Shown piece after piece: positions 24,815 through 34,380 of a stretch of DNA of 64,000 nucleotides (positions within the stretch are counted from its first letter, which is position 1; the number at the start of each line of letters is the position of its first letter). Under the pieces are notes generated by a model, which worked only from the letters and a program-made list of their open reading frames with translations, had not been told where the DNA came from and did no database searches. The translations under genes and the position numbers were made by a program. The stretch is from Phycisphaerales bacterium (GTDB lineage Bacteria; Planctomycetota; Phycisphaerae; Phycisphaerales; UBA1924), in contig CAJPFG010000005.1 in the NCBI GenBank assembly GCA_905339235.1, positions 124,001 through 188,000 of the forward strand. Reading direction: 5' to 3'.

Positions 24815-25879
24815 TCAGTGTTCGACTTGCTGGCCGCGCTTCCCGATCCGGCGGAGCATGGCGTAAACGCGGCGCCATTCGGACGCGGGCCCGGCGGGGA
24901 TTCCCATGTACACGCTGCCCGGCGGCACATCGCTGGTGACGCCGGCGCCGGCCGAAATCTTCGCGCCCGCGCCGATCTCCACATTGTCGGAAACGCCCGC
25001 CTGCCCTCCGACCATGACGCCGTCACCGAGGATGACCGAGCCGGCCAGGCCCACGTGCCCGCACAGGCAGCAGCCGCGGCCGATTCGGCAGTTATGGCCG
25101 ACCTGCACGAGATTGTCGATCTTGGTCCCCGCCCCGACCAGAGTCGTGCCGAACTTGGCGCGATCCACACAGGAGTTGGCGCCGATCTCCACGTCGTCCT
25201 CGATCACGACGTTGCCGATGTGGGGGATCTTCACCAGGCCGCGACCGTCCGGGGCGGGGCGGTAGCCGAAACCGTCGGCGCCGATCACAACTCCGGCGTG
25301 GAAGATGCAGCGCGCGCCCACGACGCACCGATCGAGCACGGTCACGCCCGGATGAAGCACCGTGTGGTCGCCGATCCGGACGTCGCGCGAAACCGTCACC
25401 CGGGCGAGCAGCGCACAACGCTCGCCGACCGTCGCCCCGGTCATGATCACGCAGTGCGGGCCGATCCACGCGGAGGGCGCGATCGTCGCGCCCGCTTCGA
25501 TCACCGCCGACGGGTGCACGCCCGGCGCGTGCGGCTCGGGCCTGGGCGCGAAGAGTTCCGCGGCCTGAATCGCCGCGAGGTCCGCGTCCGGGACAATCAG
25601 CAGGGGCCGGGGCGAGGACGGGCTCGCGGGATCAAAGCCCGGAACCAGGTCCGACAGCGAGATGCTCCGCGAGATGATCGCCGCGGAGGCCTTGCTCTCC
25701 GGCCAGCGCCGGGCGAAGCGATGGGTTCGGATGAAGGCCAGCGATCCCGGGCCGGCCTGGTCGAGCGAGTCGAGCCGGTGCAGCGCGACATCGCCGGGGC
25801 CCAGAAGTTCCGCGCCCAGGCGCGAAGCCAGTTCCGAAGCCTTGAACTGCAGCGTGCTCACAGCCACCTCCCACGTCAC
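24815..25879 (-). CDS. lpxD: UDP-3-O-acylglucosamine N-acyltransferase
   Basis: A 354-residue LpxD that adds the amide-linked acyl chain in lipid A synthesis. The N-terminal domain (about 1-115) binds the uridine substrate. Residues about 118-320 form a left-handed beta helix with hexapeptide repeats (IGPHCVIMTGATVGERC, VVIEDDVEIGANSCVDRA), the IGADGFGYRP loop, and VQVGHNCRIG with the catalytic His. A short C-terminal helix pair follows (SEWRRVYAMLRRIGKRG). The start is GTG 25879, overlapping the stop of the ompH-like gene (GTGA), so translation is coupled. Second-last gene of the envelope cluster. Confidence 0.94.
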   Translation of the reverse strand: MTWEVAVSTLQFKASELASRLGAELLGPGDVALHRLDSLDQAGPGSLAFIRTHRFARRWPESKASAAIISRSISLSDLVPGFDPASPSSPRPLLIVPDADLAAIQAAELFAPRPEPHAPGVHPSAVIEAGATIAPSAWIGPHCVIMTGATVGERCALLARVTVSRDVRIGDHTVLHPGVTVLDRCVVGARCIFHAGVVIGADGFGYRPAPDGRGLVKIPHIGNVVIEDDVEIGANSCVDRAKFGTTLVGAGTKIDNLVQVGHNCRIGRGCCLCGHVGLAGSVILGDGVMVGGQAGVSDNVEIGAGAKISAGAGVTSDVPPGSVYMGIPAGPASEWRRVYAMLRRIGKRGQQVEH

Positions 25880-26544
25880 TTGTTCTCGGCGGGTACCGGC
25901 GCGGGAGCCGCGCCCTTACCGGCGAGATAGTCGTTGTTCATGATCGTCGTAACCCGGTCGGTGATGCTCAGAGATTCGCTCGCGAACAGCACCTGGCGCG
26001 ACGCCACCCGGGATTCGTTCTGCTCGTACGAGCCGGTGGGGTCGGTCATCGAACGGCGGTCATCGGAGATGACCAGGTCGATCCCTTCCTTCTTCGCCAG
26101 TTGGCTGACGGCGTCGATCACCTTGGCGTACATCGCGTGCAACCCCCCGCCCTGCTCGAGGTTGATCCGTGCGTCGTAGGCCTTGCCGCGCGTCTCGATC
26201 AGGGCCTTCATCTCCAGCCGCTCACCCAGTTTGTTGACGCGGCTGCTGGTGTCTTCCTTGGGAATCGTGTTCTGAATCTCATTCTCGATCTGCTTGATGC
26301 GGTCTTCGAGTTCCTTCAGGTTTTTCTTGTAGCCTTCCATTTTGGCCATGACCGCGTTCTCACGGTCGGAGAACTCCTGCAGGCCCCGGATGACCTGGGC
26401 GACGTCCACGATCGCCACGCTGACGGGTGCGCCCGGGCTCGGGCGTGCTTCGCGCGGCGCGCCGGCGATCATGCCCGCCGCGACAACCGCGCCGACCGCC
26501 ACCGAAACCACACCCATCACGCGACCACGACAGAACTGGTTCAT
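25876..26544 (-). CDS. OmpH/Skp-family periplasmic chaperone-like protein
   Basis: A 222-residue protein. The start at 26544 is preceded by AGGAG and begins a signal peptide (MNQFCRGRVMGVVSVAVGAVVAAGMIAG). The mature part starts with a beta strand (VSVAIVDVAQVIRGL). A long coiled-coil region (about 70-160, KMEGYKKNLKELEDRIKQIE) follows, then a helix-strand element with EGIDLVISDDR, the OmpH pattern. Skp/OmpH holds unfolded outer-membrane proteins in the periplasm. Its place between bamA and lpxD is the classical arrangement (bamA-skp-lpxD). The C-terminus ends APAPVPAENK. Confidence 0.88.
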   Translation of the reverse strand: MNQFCRGRVMGVVSVAVGAVVAAGMIAGAPREARPSPGAPVSVAIVDVAQVIRGLQEFSDRENAVMAKMEGYKKNLKELEDRIKQIENEIQNTIPKEDTSSRVNKLGERLEMKALIETRGKAYDARINLEQGGGLHAMYAKVIDAVSQLAKKEGIDLVISDDRRSMTDPTGSYEQNESRVASRQVLFASESLSITDRVTTIMNNDYLAGKGAAPAPVPAENK

Positions 26545-26656
26545 GCCTCGCTCCTGTGCCCCGAATGGGCAATCCAATAGTAGGAAAACCACCTCCGCAA
26601 AGCCCGCGCCGGTCCGGGCGCGGTGCGATCCGCCACGAGAACCTCCCCGCGGGCGC

Positions 26657-29176
26657 TTATCTGAACGGCACGTCGATGTTGAACGTGAAGAACCGCGTGT
26701 CGTCCGTGTCTTCCGAGAGGATCGGGAATCCGAAGTCAAACGCCAGCGGCGCGGCCGAGAGTTGCTCGACATACACGCGGAACCCGAAGCCGACCGACAC
26801 CCGGTACTCGCTGAACGAGAACGAATCGTCCACCGTGCCGGTATCGATGAACAGCACCCCGGACACCAGTTCCGTGAAGAGCGGGCGGCGGAGTTCCAGC
26901 CCCGCGAAGAACGAGAACACCCCGCCGATGGTGTCCTCCGAGACCTCGCCGTTGTCCTGCCGCACGCCCACCGGCGCCACCGCCCGGTAGCCGAAGCCCC
27001 GGAATGAAGACCCGCCCAGGTACAGCCGTTCGTAGAAGGGCACGTCGTCCTGGCCCTGGGGGATGTACGAGGTGTGCGTGTTGAAGAAGAGCACCGTCTT
27101 GAGGCCCAGCGCGTCCTCATCGATTTTGAAGAACCGCTGGTACTCGGCGCTCAGGCGGGTGAATTCGAAGTCGCCGAAATACTGGGTCACGCCAAGGTCG
27201 ATGCTGCTGCCTTTGCTGGGGAACGAGATGTCGTCCACGGCCGAGCGGGACAGGCGAAGCCCCGCGCTCAGGAGCGAATCGCCGTCCTCGACCTCGAAGT
27301 AGTCCGTGGGAGCGTCGTCATCGATGTCGTGCAGTTCGATCTTCTCGGCGGTGAGCGGGACGTTCACGCTCCAGCGTGAGCCGAACTTGCGGCCCACGGC
27401 GAGTTTGGCCCCGATCCGTTGCTCGGTATACGCGCTGTACAGCCGGTCGCGGAAGTAGGCGCTGGTCGAAACCGAGTAGTCCGTTCCCCACGCATATGGA
27501 TCCAGCAGCGAGACCGAGAAGATGCGGACCCGGTCGCCCGGCAACGCCTCGATCGTGAAGGTCTGGCCGCCGCCGTAGAAGGCCTCGCCCGTCCACAGTT
27601 CGCTCCAGGAATCGGGCCAGTCCGTGAGTTTGAAGTTGCGCTGCGTGACGGAAATCCGCGCCGTGACGCTCGCGTCCGACGAAACCGCCGCACCGACGTT
27701 GAACGAACGGGTGCTGGTCTCCTCCACCTCGAACAGAACGTCCCGATGCTCGGGGTCGTCCTCGCGCTCCGGCTGGATCGAGGACTTCACCGAGCGCGGC
27801 GTGAACAGGCGCAGCCGTTCGAGCCGCTTGCGGCTCTCTTCGATTTCCAGGGGGTCCAGCGGTCGCTCGGGGAGAAGGGTGATCTGCTCGCGGATGACGC
27901 CGCTGTCGGTCGAGGTGTTGCCCCGGATCTCCACGACACCCGTGCGGTAGCGCCGCCCCTGCCGCACGACCAGTTGCAGGTCCACCAGCGGGCGGCCCGG
28001 CTCACGCAGAAGTTGCCGCTCGACCCTCGCGTCGGCGTACCCCAGCACCCCGTACGCCCCCTCGATCCCCTTGATCGAGTTGCGGACCTCCGCTTCGCTG
28101 TACACGTCGCCGGCCTTCAGGCGGAGCAGCCCTTCCAGTTGCTCGAGGGCGATCACCGGCTCCTCGCCTTCGTCGATCTTCAACTTCAGGTCGCGCAGGG
28201 TGTACACCTGCCCCTCGTCCACCATAAACGTCACCACCGCCTCGCGCCCGTCGGGAGAGGGCGTGACCGTCCGGTCGGCCCGGACGTCGAGGTACCCGCG
28301 ATCCTTGTAAAAGCCGATGATCGTGCCGACGTCCTCGTCCATCGCGTCGTTGTCCAGGCGTCCGCCGTCGCGGATCACGTCGATGAGCCAGGACTCGCGA
28401 GTCTTGAGCGGCTTCTTCAGTTGTCTGGGGCTGAACGACCGCACGCCCTCGAATCGCACTTCCGCGATCTTCGTCCGCTGGCCTTCGCGGATGTTGAAGA
28501 CCACGATGCCGCTCTCTTCGAGTTCGTTCTCGTCGATCGTGACCAGCGCGCTGAAATACCCTTTGGCCTTGTACTGGTCTTCCATCCGCCGGCATAGCCG
28601 CTCAAGGAGTGTCGGATCGACCGGCGTGCCTTCCAGCCGCAACCCGCCGATGAGTTCGTCGTCCTCGAACTGCCGGTTGCCCACCGTCTGCACCGCGGTG
28701 ACCATGGGCTGTAGCGTGACGTCGTAGGTCAGATCCACGGAACCGTCCGCGAGCATCTGAACGGTGGCCTCGACGCGCCTGAACCGCCCGAGGCGGTTCA
28801 GGCGGGAGATGTCTTCGCTCACCACTCGCGCATCGAACGGAACACTCTCGCTCTGGCGGAGTTGGTTGCGGGCCAGTTTTTCATCCTGCTCCGAGAGCGC
28901 TCCCACCGGCTTTACCGACGAGTCCGATGGCACCCGGAACTCGATTCTCCGAACCGGCCGCCCCTGATACGCCTCAAGTTCCGGGGATACCTCTCCCGGC
29001 GGCGCCGCCTGAGGCGGCTGGGCCATCGCGACGACCGGCATGGCCAGTCCCGCGGCCAGCGCGAGCGTCCGCGCCGTGGCCCGAAGCGTCCGTCCTCGAC
29101 CTTGGGTTAGTGATTGCTTCACTGGGTGCGGACGATAACGCCCCCGGGCGTCGGAAACAAACCGGGCAACGAACAT
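26657..29176 (-). CDS. bamA: Outer-membrane protein assembly factor BamA
   Basis: An 839-residue Omp85-family protein that inserts beta-barrel proteins into the outer membrane. After a signal peptide (TLALAAGLAMPVVAMA) come several POTRA repeats (about 60-430), e.g. VQTVGNRQFEDDELIGGLRL and VRFEGVRSFSPRQLKKPL. The beta barrel (about 490-839) includes YLGGSSFRGFGYRAVAPVG with the diagnostic (V/I)RGF-type motif (here FRGF), and ends in an aromatic residue (DVPFR, F at -1). The start at 29176 is ATG; a GTG at 29122 gives a shorter signal peptide and is equally possible. Head of the bamA-ompH-lpxD-lpxC cluster. Confidence 0.93.
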   Translation of the reverse strand: MFVARFVSDARGRYRPHPVKQSLTQGRGRTLRATARTLALAAGLAMPVVAMAQPPQAAPPGEVSPELEAYQGRPVRRIEFRVPSDSSVKPVGALSEQDEKLARNQLRQSESVPFDARVVSEDISRLNRLGRFRRVEATVQMLADGSVDLTYDVTLQPMVTAVQTVGNRQFEDDELIGGLRLEGTPVDPTLLERLCRRMEDQYKAKGYFSALVTIDENELEESGIVVFNIREGQRTKIAEVRFEGVRSFSPRQLKKPLKTRESWLIDVIRDGGRLDNDAMDEDVGTIIGFYKDRGYLDVRADRTVTPSPDGREAVVTFMVDEGQVYTLRDLKLKIDEGEEPVIALEQLEGLLRLKAGDVYSEAEVRNSIKGIEGAYGVLGYADARVERQLLREPGRPLVDLQLVVRQGRRYRTGVVEIRGNTSTDSGVIREQITLLPERPLDPLEIEESRKRLERLRLFTPRSVKSSIQPEREDDPEHRDVLFEVEETSTRSFNVGAAVSSDASVTARISVTQRNFKLTDWPDSWSELWTGEAFYGGGQTFTIEALPGDRVRIFSVSLLDPYAWGTDYSVSTSAYFRDRLYSAYTEQRIGAKLAVGRKFGSRWSVNVPLTAEKIELHDIDDDAPTDYFEVEDGDSLLSAGLRLSRSAVDDISFPSKGSSIDLGVTQYFGDFEFTRLSAEYQRFFKIDEDALGLKTVLFFNTHTSYIPQGQDDVPFYERLYLGGSSFRGFGYRAVAPVGVRQDNGEVSEDTIGGVFSFFAGLELRRPLFTELVSGVLFIDTGTVDDSFSFSEYRVSVGFGFRVYVEQLSAAPLAFDFGFPILSEDTDDTRFFTFNIDVPFR

Positions 29177-29262
29177 GTATACCTATCAAAAACCTGACCG
29201 AAACTCCAATACCCGGTCGCTGCGATTCCAAGTACCCTCATGGGACCAATGGAGGTGCAGCG

Positions 29263-29529
29263 ATGCGGCATGTTCTGCGGCGGTTGATGCTCGGGATTGG
29301 TGCGATGCTCCTCGTGATCGGCGCGGGCGTCTTCATTTGCGGCCACGAGGCCATCCGCTGGCTCATCGCCTTCGGTGAAGACGGTGAAAAAGCAAAGAAC
29401 GGCGTGTTTGCGGCCCTGGCCGTTGGAGCCTTCATAGCAGCCATCGGCGCCGGATTGCTCGGCGCGGGGATTCCGCGCAATCGATCACGCCCCAACGCGC
29501 TTCCAACGCAAGCCGTCCCCAAGGCGTGA
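29263..29529 (+). CDS. Small two-helix membrane protein
   Basis: An 88-residue protein. The ATG at 29263 has an ideal ribosome site, GGAGGTG with five-base spacing, so the start is convincing despite the short length. Two hydrophobic segments are evident: LRRLMLGIGAMLLVIGAGVF (about 5-24) and GVFAALAVGAFIAAIGAGLL (about 44-63), separated by a charged loop (GEDGEKAKN). The C-terminal tail is polar. It lies alone between bamA and the RNase E gene, which are both on the other strand. Function unknown. Confidence 0.7.
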   Translation: MRHVLRRLMLGIGAMLLVIGAGVFICGHEAIRWLIAFGEDGEKAKNGVFAALAVGAFIAAIGAGLLGAGIPRNRSRPNALPTQAVPKA

Positions 29530-29540
29530 CTTGCGCAGTC

Positions 29541-32264
29541 TTATTCCGGCTTGGGCCGCTTGTTCAGTTCCGCCGGAGACAACTTTCGGCGGGTCGAGCC
29601 GTAGAGCGTCCGGACCTTGGGTGCTTCCGGTGGCTTGGGTGTCGGCGAGGATTGTTGTTGCGGGCGATCTCCCGTCGGTTGGCGTGATCCGGAAGGACGA
29701 CCTCCGCGCGAAGGTTGGCCGCGGCCGCCTTGCGGCGGGCCCTGACGGGACTGGTAGCCCTGGCGAGGTGGTCCCGAACGAGGTTGCTGACCTTGCGATT
29801 GCTGGGCCTGCTGCGGACCTTGAGGCTGCCCTCCTCCTCCGCCACCCCCACCCCCACCCCCACCTCCACCTCCACGCCCGCGACGCCGACGCCTTCGGCG
29901 GCGTCGGGGTCCGCCCACTTCGCCGTCGCCCGGCGGTTGGTCCGTTGTCAAATCCTCTGACGGCGTGGGGTCCGTCAGGTCCGGCTCGCCGACTTCATCG
30001 GCCGACGGCGCGAGTTCGCCCAAGTCGGGGGCTACGCCCGCTTCGCCGCTTTCTGACTCCGGCACGCTTTCGAACGGAGGCTCGATCATCGCCGGCCCTT
30101 CCCCTTCGGGCGCACCGCCGAGTAACTCGTCGTCCGCAGAATCAATCGGCATGGATGCAGGTTCACGAGTTGGGGGCACGTCCCCCCAATCTCCGCCCGT
30201 CTCGGGCGTTCCCTCGCGGCGACGCGATTGGCCCTGGGGTGGGTGAGCGGGCGGCATCGGCGCGCCGTCGGGCCCGACCTGCCCGCCTCGTCCTCTCCCG
30301 CGCCTGCGCCTGCGACGCCGACGGCCCCCGCCTGCCGGAGGCAGCGGCTCGCCATTGGGTCCGAGTTGGGGAGGGGCGGCGCCACCTTCCGGATCGCCGG
30401 CATGCTGTGGCGCCGGTTCGCGCGGCGCGGGTGGTCGCTGTTCGACCCGACCGGGGGCGGCCTGTTCGGGGCGGTCACCGCCGCGTCCGCGGCGTCCCCG
30501 TCCGCGCCGGCGCCGACCGGAGCGAAGCACCTCCCCGGGCGGGGAAATCGGTTCGGGCTCTCCGGGGACATCCAACTCGATGGGGTGAACCTCTTCGCCG
30601 ATCTCGGTGTCGGGCTCCGGCTCGCGGACCGCTTCGCGCTCTTCCTGCTCGTTGAGGGACCACCCGGCGTCGGGGGTGGTATCGATCCACACCGCCAGAT
30701 CGCGCGGCACCTTGGGCGCTGGGAGGTTCGCCAGTTCGATATCCGCGCCCTGCTCGTCGTACGCGTAGAACGTCACGCGATCCACCGGCACCGCCTCGCT
30801 GACGCGAACGTCCACGTGCTTGCCGAACGACCGCTCGATGCGGCCCAGCAGCGCCCGCTTGGTGGAGAGCAGTTCTCCCGCGACGCGCGGGGCCACCACC
30901 ATCTCGACTTTGAACACGCGCTGGGCGTCGAGCACCGCGGCCAGTTCGCGGAGCGCGTCGGCCGCGACCGAGTCGGGCTTCTGGAGCATGCCCCTTCCGC
31001 GGCAGGTCGGGCAGTCGGTGAAGTGGACGCTCTCGTGGCTGGGGCGCATGCGCTGGCGGGTCATCTCGAGGATGCCGAACTCCGAGATGCTGGTGATGGT
31101 GGACTTGGCCCGGTCGCGCTTCAGCCGCTCCTTGAACCGGTTCTCGATGTCCTTGCGGTGGCTGGCGTGCCGCATGTCGATCAGGTCGTTGATGACGATG
31201 CCGCCCATGTCGCGCAGGCGGAGTTGCCGGCAGATCTCGTCCACGGCCTCGACGTTGGTCTGGTACGCGTTGGTCTCGCTGTCCCGGCTCTCGCGGCTCT
31301 TACCCGAGTTCACGTCGATCGCGACCAGCGCCTCGGTCTGGTCGATGACCAGCCGGCCACCGCTGGGCAGCGGCACCTCGCGGGCGTGGATCAGCGCGAT
31401 CTGCTGCTCGATCCCGAACGTGTGAAAGATGGGCGTGCTGCCGGGGTAGTGGAGCAGTTTCGTGGTGCCGCGGGGCGAAACGATTTTCATGAACCGCGCG
31501 GCGCGCGTCAGCGCCGCCTGGTGGTCCACGATCACCTCGTTGATGTCCGAGGTCAGGATGTCCCGCAGCGCCCGCACCAGCAGATCGCTCTCGCTGTACA
31601 GCATCCGCGGCTTGCCCTGCGCCCCGGACTTCTCCCGCTTCTCCATGTCCTTCCACAGCCGCTGAAGGTACGCCAGGTCGCGCTTCAACTCGGCCTTCGT
31701 GCGGTCCATGCCCGCGGTGCGGAGGATGAACCCGAAGCCTTCGGGGAGTTCCAGTTGGTCGAGAATCTCCCGCATCGCGCGGCGCTGATCCTCGTCCTCC
31801 ACCTTCCGCGAGACTCCTACCTTGTCCATGCCCGGCATCATCACCAGGAATCGCCCGGGGATCGAGAGGTAACTCGTCACCGCGGGGCCCTTGGTCCCCA
31901 CGCCCTCCTTGAGGACCTGAACGATCACCTCGTCGCCCCGCCGAAGCGCCGCCTGGATCGGCGGGCGCTCGCGCCGCGGGGTCTTGAAGCCCACCCGCTC
32001 GGTGGTTTCGTCGCCCTCACCGGGGAAGTACCGCGGGTGCAGGTCGGTCACATGCAGGAAACCGTTCTCCCCCACGCCGAAATCCACGAACGCCGCCTGG
32101 ATGGAGGGCTCGACGTTTACGACGACGCCCGCGTAGATGTTGCCCACGCGGGAGGCCTGCGCGAAGCGCTCGACATGAAGTTCCTCGAGTTTTCCGTCTT
32201 CGACGATCGCGACGCGGCACTCTTCGCCGGGGACATAGTTGATCACCATCTGAGACTCGGGCAT
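29541..32264 (-). CDS. Ribonuclease E/G with a long disordered C-terminal tail
   Basis: A 907-residue endoribonuclease. The start at 32264 (MPESQMVINYVPGEECRVAI) follows AAGGGG. The S1-like RNA-binding domain occupies about 30-130 (RVGNIYAGVVVNVEPSIQAAFVDFG). The catalytic DNase I-like domain has AIDVNSGKS and VINDLIDM (the two metal-binding Asp) and FGILEMTRQRMRPS. The Zn-link CPTCRGRG is present. From about residue 580 the chain is low-complexity: acidic stretches alternate with Arg tracts (RRRRRRRRGRG) and a run of 16 Gly, ending in a Pro/Gln-rich region. In RNase E such tails scaffold the RNA degradosome. The name rne or rng cannot be settled from sequence. Confidence 0.92.
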   Translation of the reverse strand: MPESQMVINYVPGEECRVAIVEDGKLEELHVERFAQASRVGNIYAGVVVNVEPSIQAAFVDFGVGENGFLHVTDLHPRYFPGEGDETTERVGFKTPRRERPPIQAALRRGDEVIVQVLKEGVGTKGPAVTSYLSIPGRFLVMMPGMDKVGVSRKVEDEDQRRAMREILDQLELPEGFGFILRTAGMDRTKAELKRDLAYLQRLWKDMEKREKSGAQGKPRMLYSESDLLVRALRDILTSDINEVIVDHQAALTRAARFMKIVSPRGTTKLLHYPGSTPIFHTFGIEQQIALIHAREVPLPSGGRLVIDQTEALVAIDVNSGKSRESRDSETNAYQTNVEAVDEICRQLRLRDMGGIVINDLIDMRHASHRKDIENRFKERLKRDRAKSTITSISEFGILEMTRQRMRPSHESVHFTDCPTCRGRGMLQKPDSVAADALRELAAVLDAQRVFKVEMVVAPRVAGELLSTKRALLGRIERSFGKHVDVRVSEAVPVDRVTFYAYDEQGADIELANLPAPKVPRDLAVWIDTTPDAGWSLNEQEEREAVREPEPDTEIGEEVHPIELDVPGEPEPISPPGEVLRSGRRRRGRGRRGRGGDRPEQAAPGRVEQRPPAPREPAPQHAGDPEGGAAPPQLGPNGEPLPPAGGGRRRRRRRRGRGRGGQVGPDGAPMPPAHPPQGQSRRREGTPETGGDWGDVPPTREPASMPIDSADDELLGGAPEGEGPAMIEPPFESVPESESGEAGVAPDLGELAPSADEVGEPDLTDPTPSEDLTTDQPPGDGEVGGPRRRRRRRRRGRGGGGGGGGGGGGGGGQPQGPQQAQQSQGQQPRSGPPRQGYQSRQGPPQGGRGQPSRGGRPSGSRQPTGDRPQQQSSPTPKPPEAPKVRTLYGSTRRKLSPAELNKRPKPE
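29842..29875. repeat. C-rich (G-rich on coding strand) simple repeat encoding poly-Gly
   Basis: A run of units CCACCC then CCACCT on the plus strand. On the minus (coding) strand it reads as G-runs separated by single T or A and encodes the glycine run in the RNase E/G tail. Three runs of five G and several of two G are visible, so the mRNA could form a G-quadruplex, and replication slippage could vary the length. Confidence 0.7.
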
Positions 32265-32595
32265 GAAGCCCCTTCTGCGCCCGAAGGCGCGGTACGCGCG
32301 TCTCGCGATCAATCGCGAACGCTTCGGCACGCTGCGCATTGGGCTCGGATCAAGGCTCGAAACCGCGCCGTTTCCGGCGCCACGCCCATCACGAGGCGCT
32401 TGGCCTCTCGGGCGGCGGGCCAACAAGGCCCGGATCGGGGCGTGGGGAGCGCCGTCAGGCGCATCAACCTCGCCCCGGGGGCCGTCCGGCGGGCCGCGCG
32501 TTTTTCGCGCTCGTCCGCGGACGGCTCGAGACTGTCCGGCCCGGCGAGCCTCTCAATGAAGCCGCGCCGCGGGCCGCTGGTTTGTGCTCCCCTGG
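32265..32595. other. 331-base region upstream of the RNase E/G gene
   Basis: This lies between the end of the enzyme I gene and the RNase E/G start, both on the minus strand. No credible gene is seen. It is very GC-rich, with GC-rich inverted segments. A long 5' leader is expected for RNase E, which in other bacteria controls its own mRNA through the leader, but no specific motif was identified here. Confidence 0.3.
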
Positions 32596-34380
32596 CTACT
32601 CGGCGGACCTTCCGTCGAATGCTTCGGGGACGAACGTTCGGGCCCGGTCGCGGAGCAATCTCGCGACCTGGTCACCGGAATCGAGGGCCAGCGCTTGTCG
32701 CGCTACCCGCTCGCATTGCTGCACGCTCACCGATCGGATGAACCGCTTGAGGGGCGGTATCGACGAACTGCTCACCGATAGGGTACGCAGCCCGAGCCCG
32801 ATGAGAATCATGGCGAACTCCAGGTCGCCCGCCGACTCTCCACAGCATGAGATCGGCGTCTTATGCCGGCGTGCTGTACGGGAAACGTCCCGAATGAGCC
32901 GCAAAACCGCCGGGTGCATCGGGGTATATAAGTGCGCCACCCGCTCGTTGATCCGGTCCACCGCCAGGGTGTACTGCACCAGATCGTTGGTCCCGATCGA
33001 GAAAAAGTCGGTTTCCCGCGCGAACGCCTCCGCCTGGATCGCGGCGCTGGGGACCTCCACCATCATCCCCATCTTGATGTCCTTATCGAACGCCAGCCCC
33101 TCCTCGGCGAGGTCTTCCATCACCTCCCGGACGTGGAACTTGGCCTGCCGCAACTCGGTGATGGTCGAGATCAGCGGGAACATCATCTTGATCGTGCCCA
33201 GCGCGCTCGCCCGAAGCAGGGCCCGCAGTTGCCTGCGGAACATCGGGGTGTGCTGCAGGCAGTACCGGATGCTCCGGTTCCCCAGGAAGGGGTTGCGCTC
33301 GGGAATCTCCTCCTGCGCCTGCGTGTACTTGTCCGCCCCCAGGTCCACCGTGCGGATGGTCAGTTCGCGGCCCGCGCACAACTCCACGCACCGCTTGTAG
33401 GCCGCGTAGTGGTCTTCCTCGGTCGGCTCCCGGGGCCCGGTCAGGTACAGATACTCCGTGCGATACAGCCCCACGCCCTCGCCGCCGTGCTGGAGCACCT
33501 TCGCCACCTCGTCGGGCAGTTCAATGTTTCCGAGGATGTGCACGGCCTCGCCGTCGGTGGTGACGCCGGGCAGGTCCACCAGTTCCGCCAGCGACACCCG
33601 GAACAGCGCCCGCTGCTCGGTGTAGCGCCGATACTCGGCGATCGTCGCGTCGTCTGGATTCAGGATCACCGCGCCCTTGTCCCCGTCGAGAATCACGCGC
33701 ATCCCGTCGCGAGCCACGCGCAGCAGCACCTTGCACCCCACCACCGCGGGGATTTCCAGCGCCTTGGCGATGATCGCCGTGTGGCTGGTCATGCCGCCCA
33801 GGTCCGTCGCGAAGCCGAGGATCTTCGAGCGGTCGAACGACGCGGTCTGAGAGGGCGTCAGGTCGCGGGCCAGGATGATCGTCTCTTCGTCCGCCTCCGA
33901 GATCCGGCTGGACGGCGCACCCACCAGGTGCTTCATCAACCGGTTGCCCAGGTCCTCGATATCGTTCACTTTCGTCGCGAAGACCGAGTTGCCGGTGGCG
34001 CGGAACCGGTCGGCCAGATTGGCCAGCACGTGCGTCGCGGCGTAGTCCGCCGTGACGTGCTCCTTCTCGATCATCGCCTTGATCGGCACCAGCAGCGACG
34101 GGTCCGCGAGCATTCCGAGATGGAATCGGAAGATCTCCGCGGCCTCCTTGCCCATGTCCCGCGCCGCCTGCTCGTGCACGACCTTGATCTCGCCCGCCGA
34201 GGCCGCCACCGCCGCTTCGAACCGTTCCCGCTCCGTCGCCACCCGCGATTCGGGGATCACCCGCCTGGTCACCCGCCGAAGGTCGTCATCTACAACCAGC
34301 ACCTTGCCGATCACGATCCCAGATGAGACCGGCAGGCCCTTGATAGTTTGGGGTGTTGGAGGCGTTGTCGGCGTAGACAC
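32596..34380 (-). CDS. ptsI: Phosphoenolpyruvate-protein phosphotransferase (PTS enzyme I)
   Basis: A 594-residue enzyme I. The N-terminal domain (about 1-145) holds the HPr-binding helices. The phosphohistidine domain has GGMTSHTAIIAKALEIPAVVG with the active-site His. The PEP-binding TIM barrel has GVGLYRTEYLYL, TIRTVDLGADKY, ERNPFLGNRSIRYC, GTNDLVQYTLAVDR and CGESAGD with the catalytic Cys. It transfers phosphate from PEP to HPr. The GTG at 34380 places the family start (..TIKGLPVSSGIVIGK) 16 residues in; a longer frame to 34644 adds residues unlike the family. No HPr or EII genes are visible, so a regulatory role is possible. Cytoplasmic. Confidence 0.9.
   Translation of the reverse strand: MSTPTTPPTPQTIKGLPVSSGIVIGKVLVVDDDLRRVTRRVIPESRVATERERFEAAVAASAGEIKVVHEQAARDMGKEAAEIFRFHLGMLADPSLLVPIKAMIEKEHVTADYAATHVLANLADRFRATGNSVFATKVNDIEDLGNRLMKHLVGAPSSRISEADEETIILARDLTPSQTASFDRSKILGFATDLGGMTSHTAIIAKALEIPAVVGCKVLLRVARDGMRVILDGDKGAVILNPDDATIAEYRRYTEQRALFRVSLAELVDLPGVTTDGEAVHILGNIELPDEVAKVLQHGGEGVGLYRTEYLYLTGPREPTEEDHYAAYKRCVELCAGRELTIRTVDLGADKYTQAQEEIPERNPFLGNRSIRYCLQHTPMFRRQLRALLRASALGTIKMMFPLISTITELRQAKFHVREVMEDLAEEGLAFDKDIKMGMMVEVPSAAIQAEAFARETDFFSIGTNDLVQYTLAVDRINERVAHLYTPMHPAVLRLIRDVSRTARRHKTPISCCGESAGDLEFAMILIGLGLRTLSVSSSSIPPLKRFIRSVSVQQCERVARQALALDSGDQVARLLRDRARTFVPEAFDGRSAE

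Noticed and set aside
30228..32741. 837-codon plus-strand frame opposite RNase E/G
   Set aside because: Rich in His, Arg, Val and Leu as expected from the antisense of the catalytic domain; RNase E/G motifs on the other strand are unambiguous.
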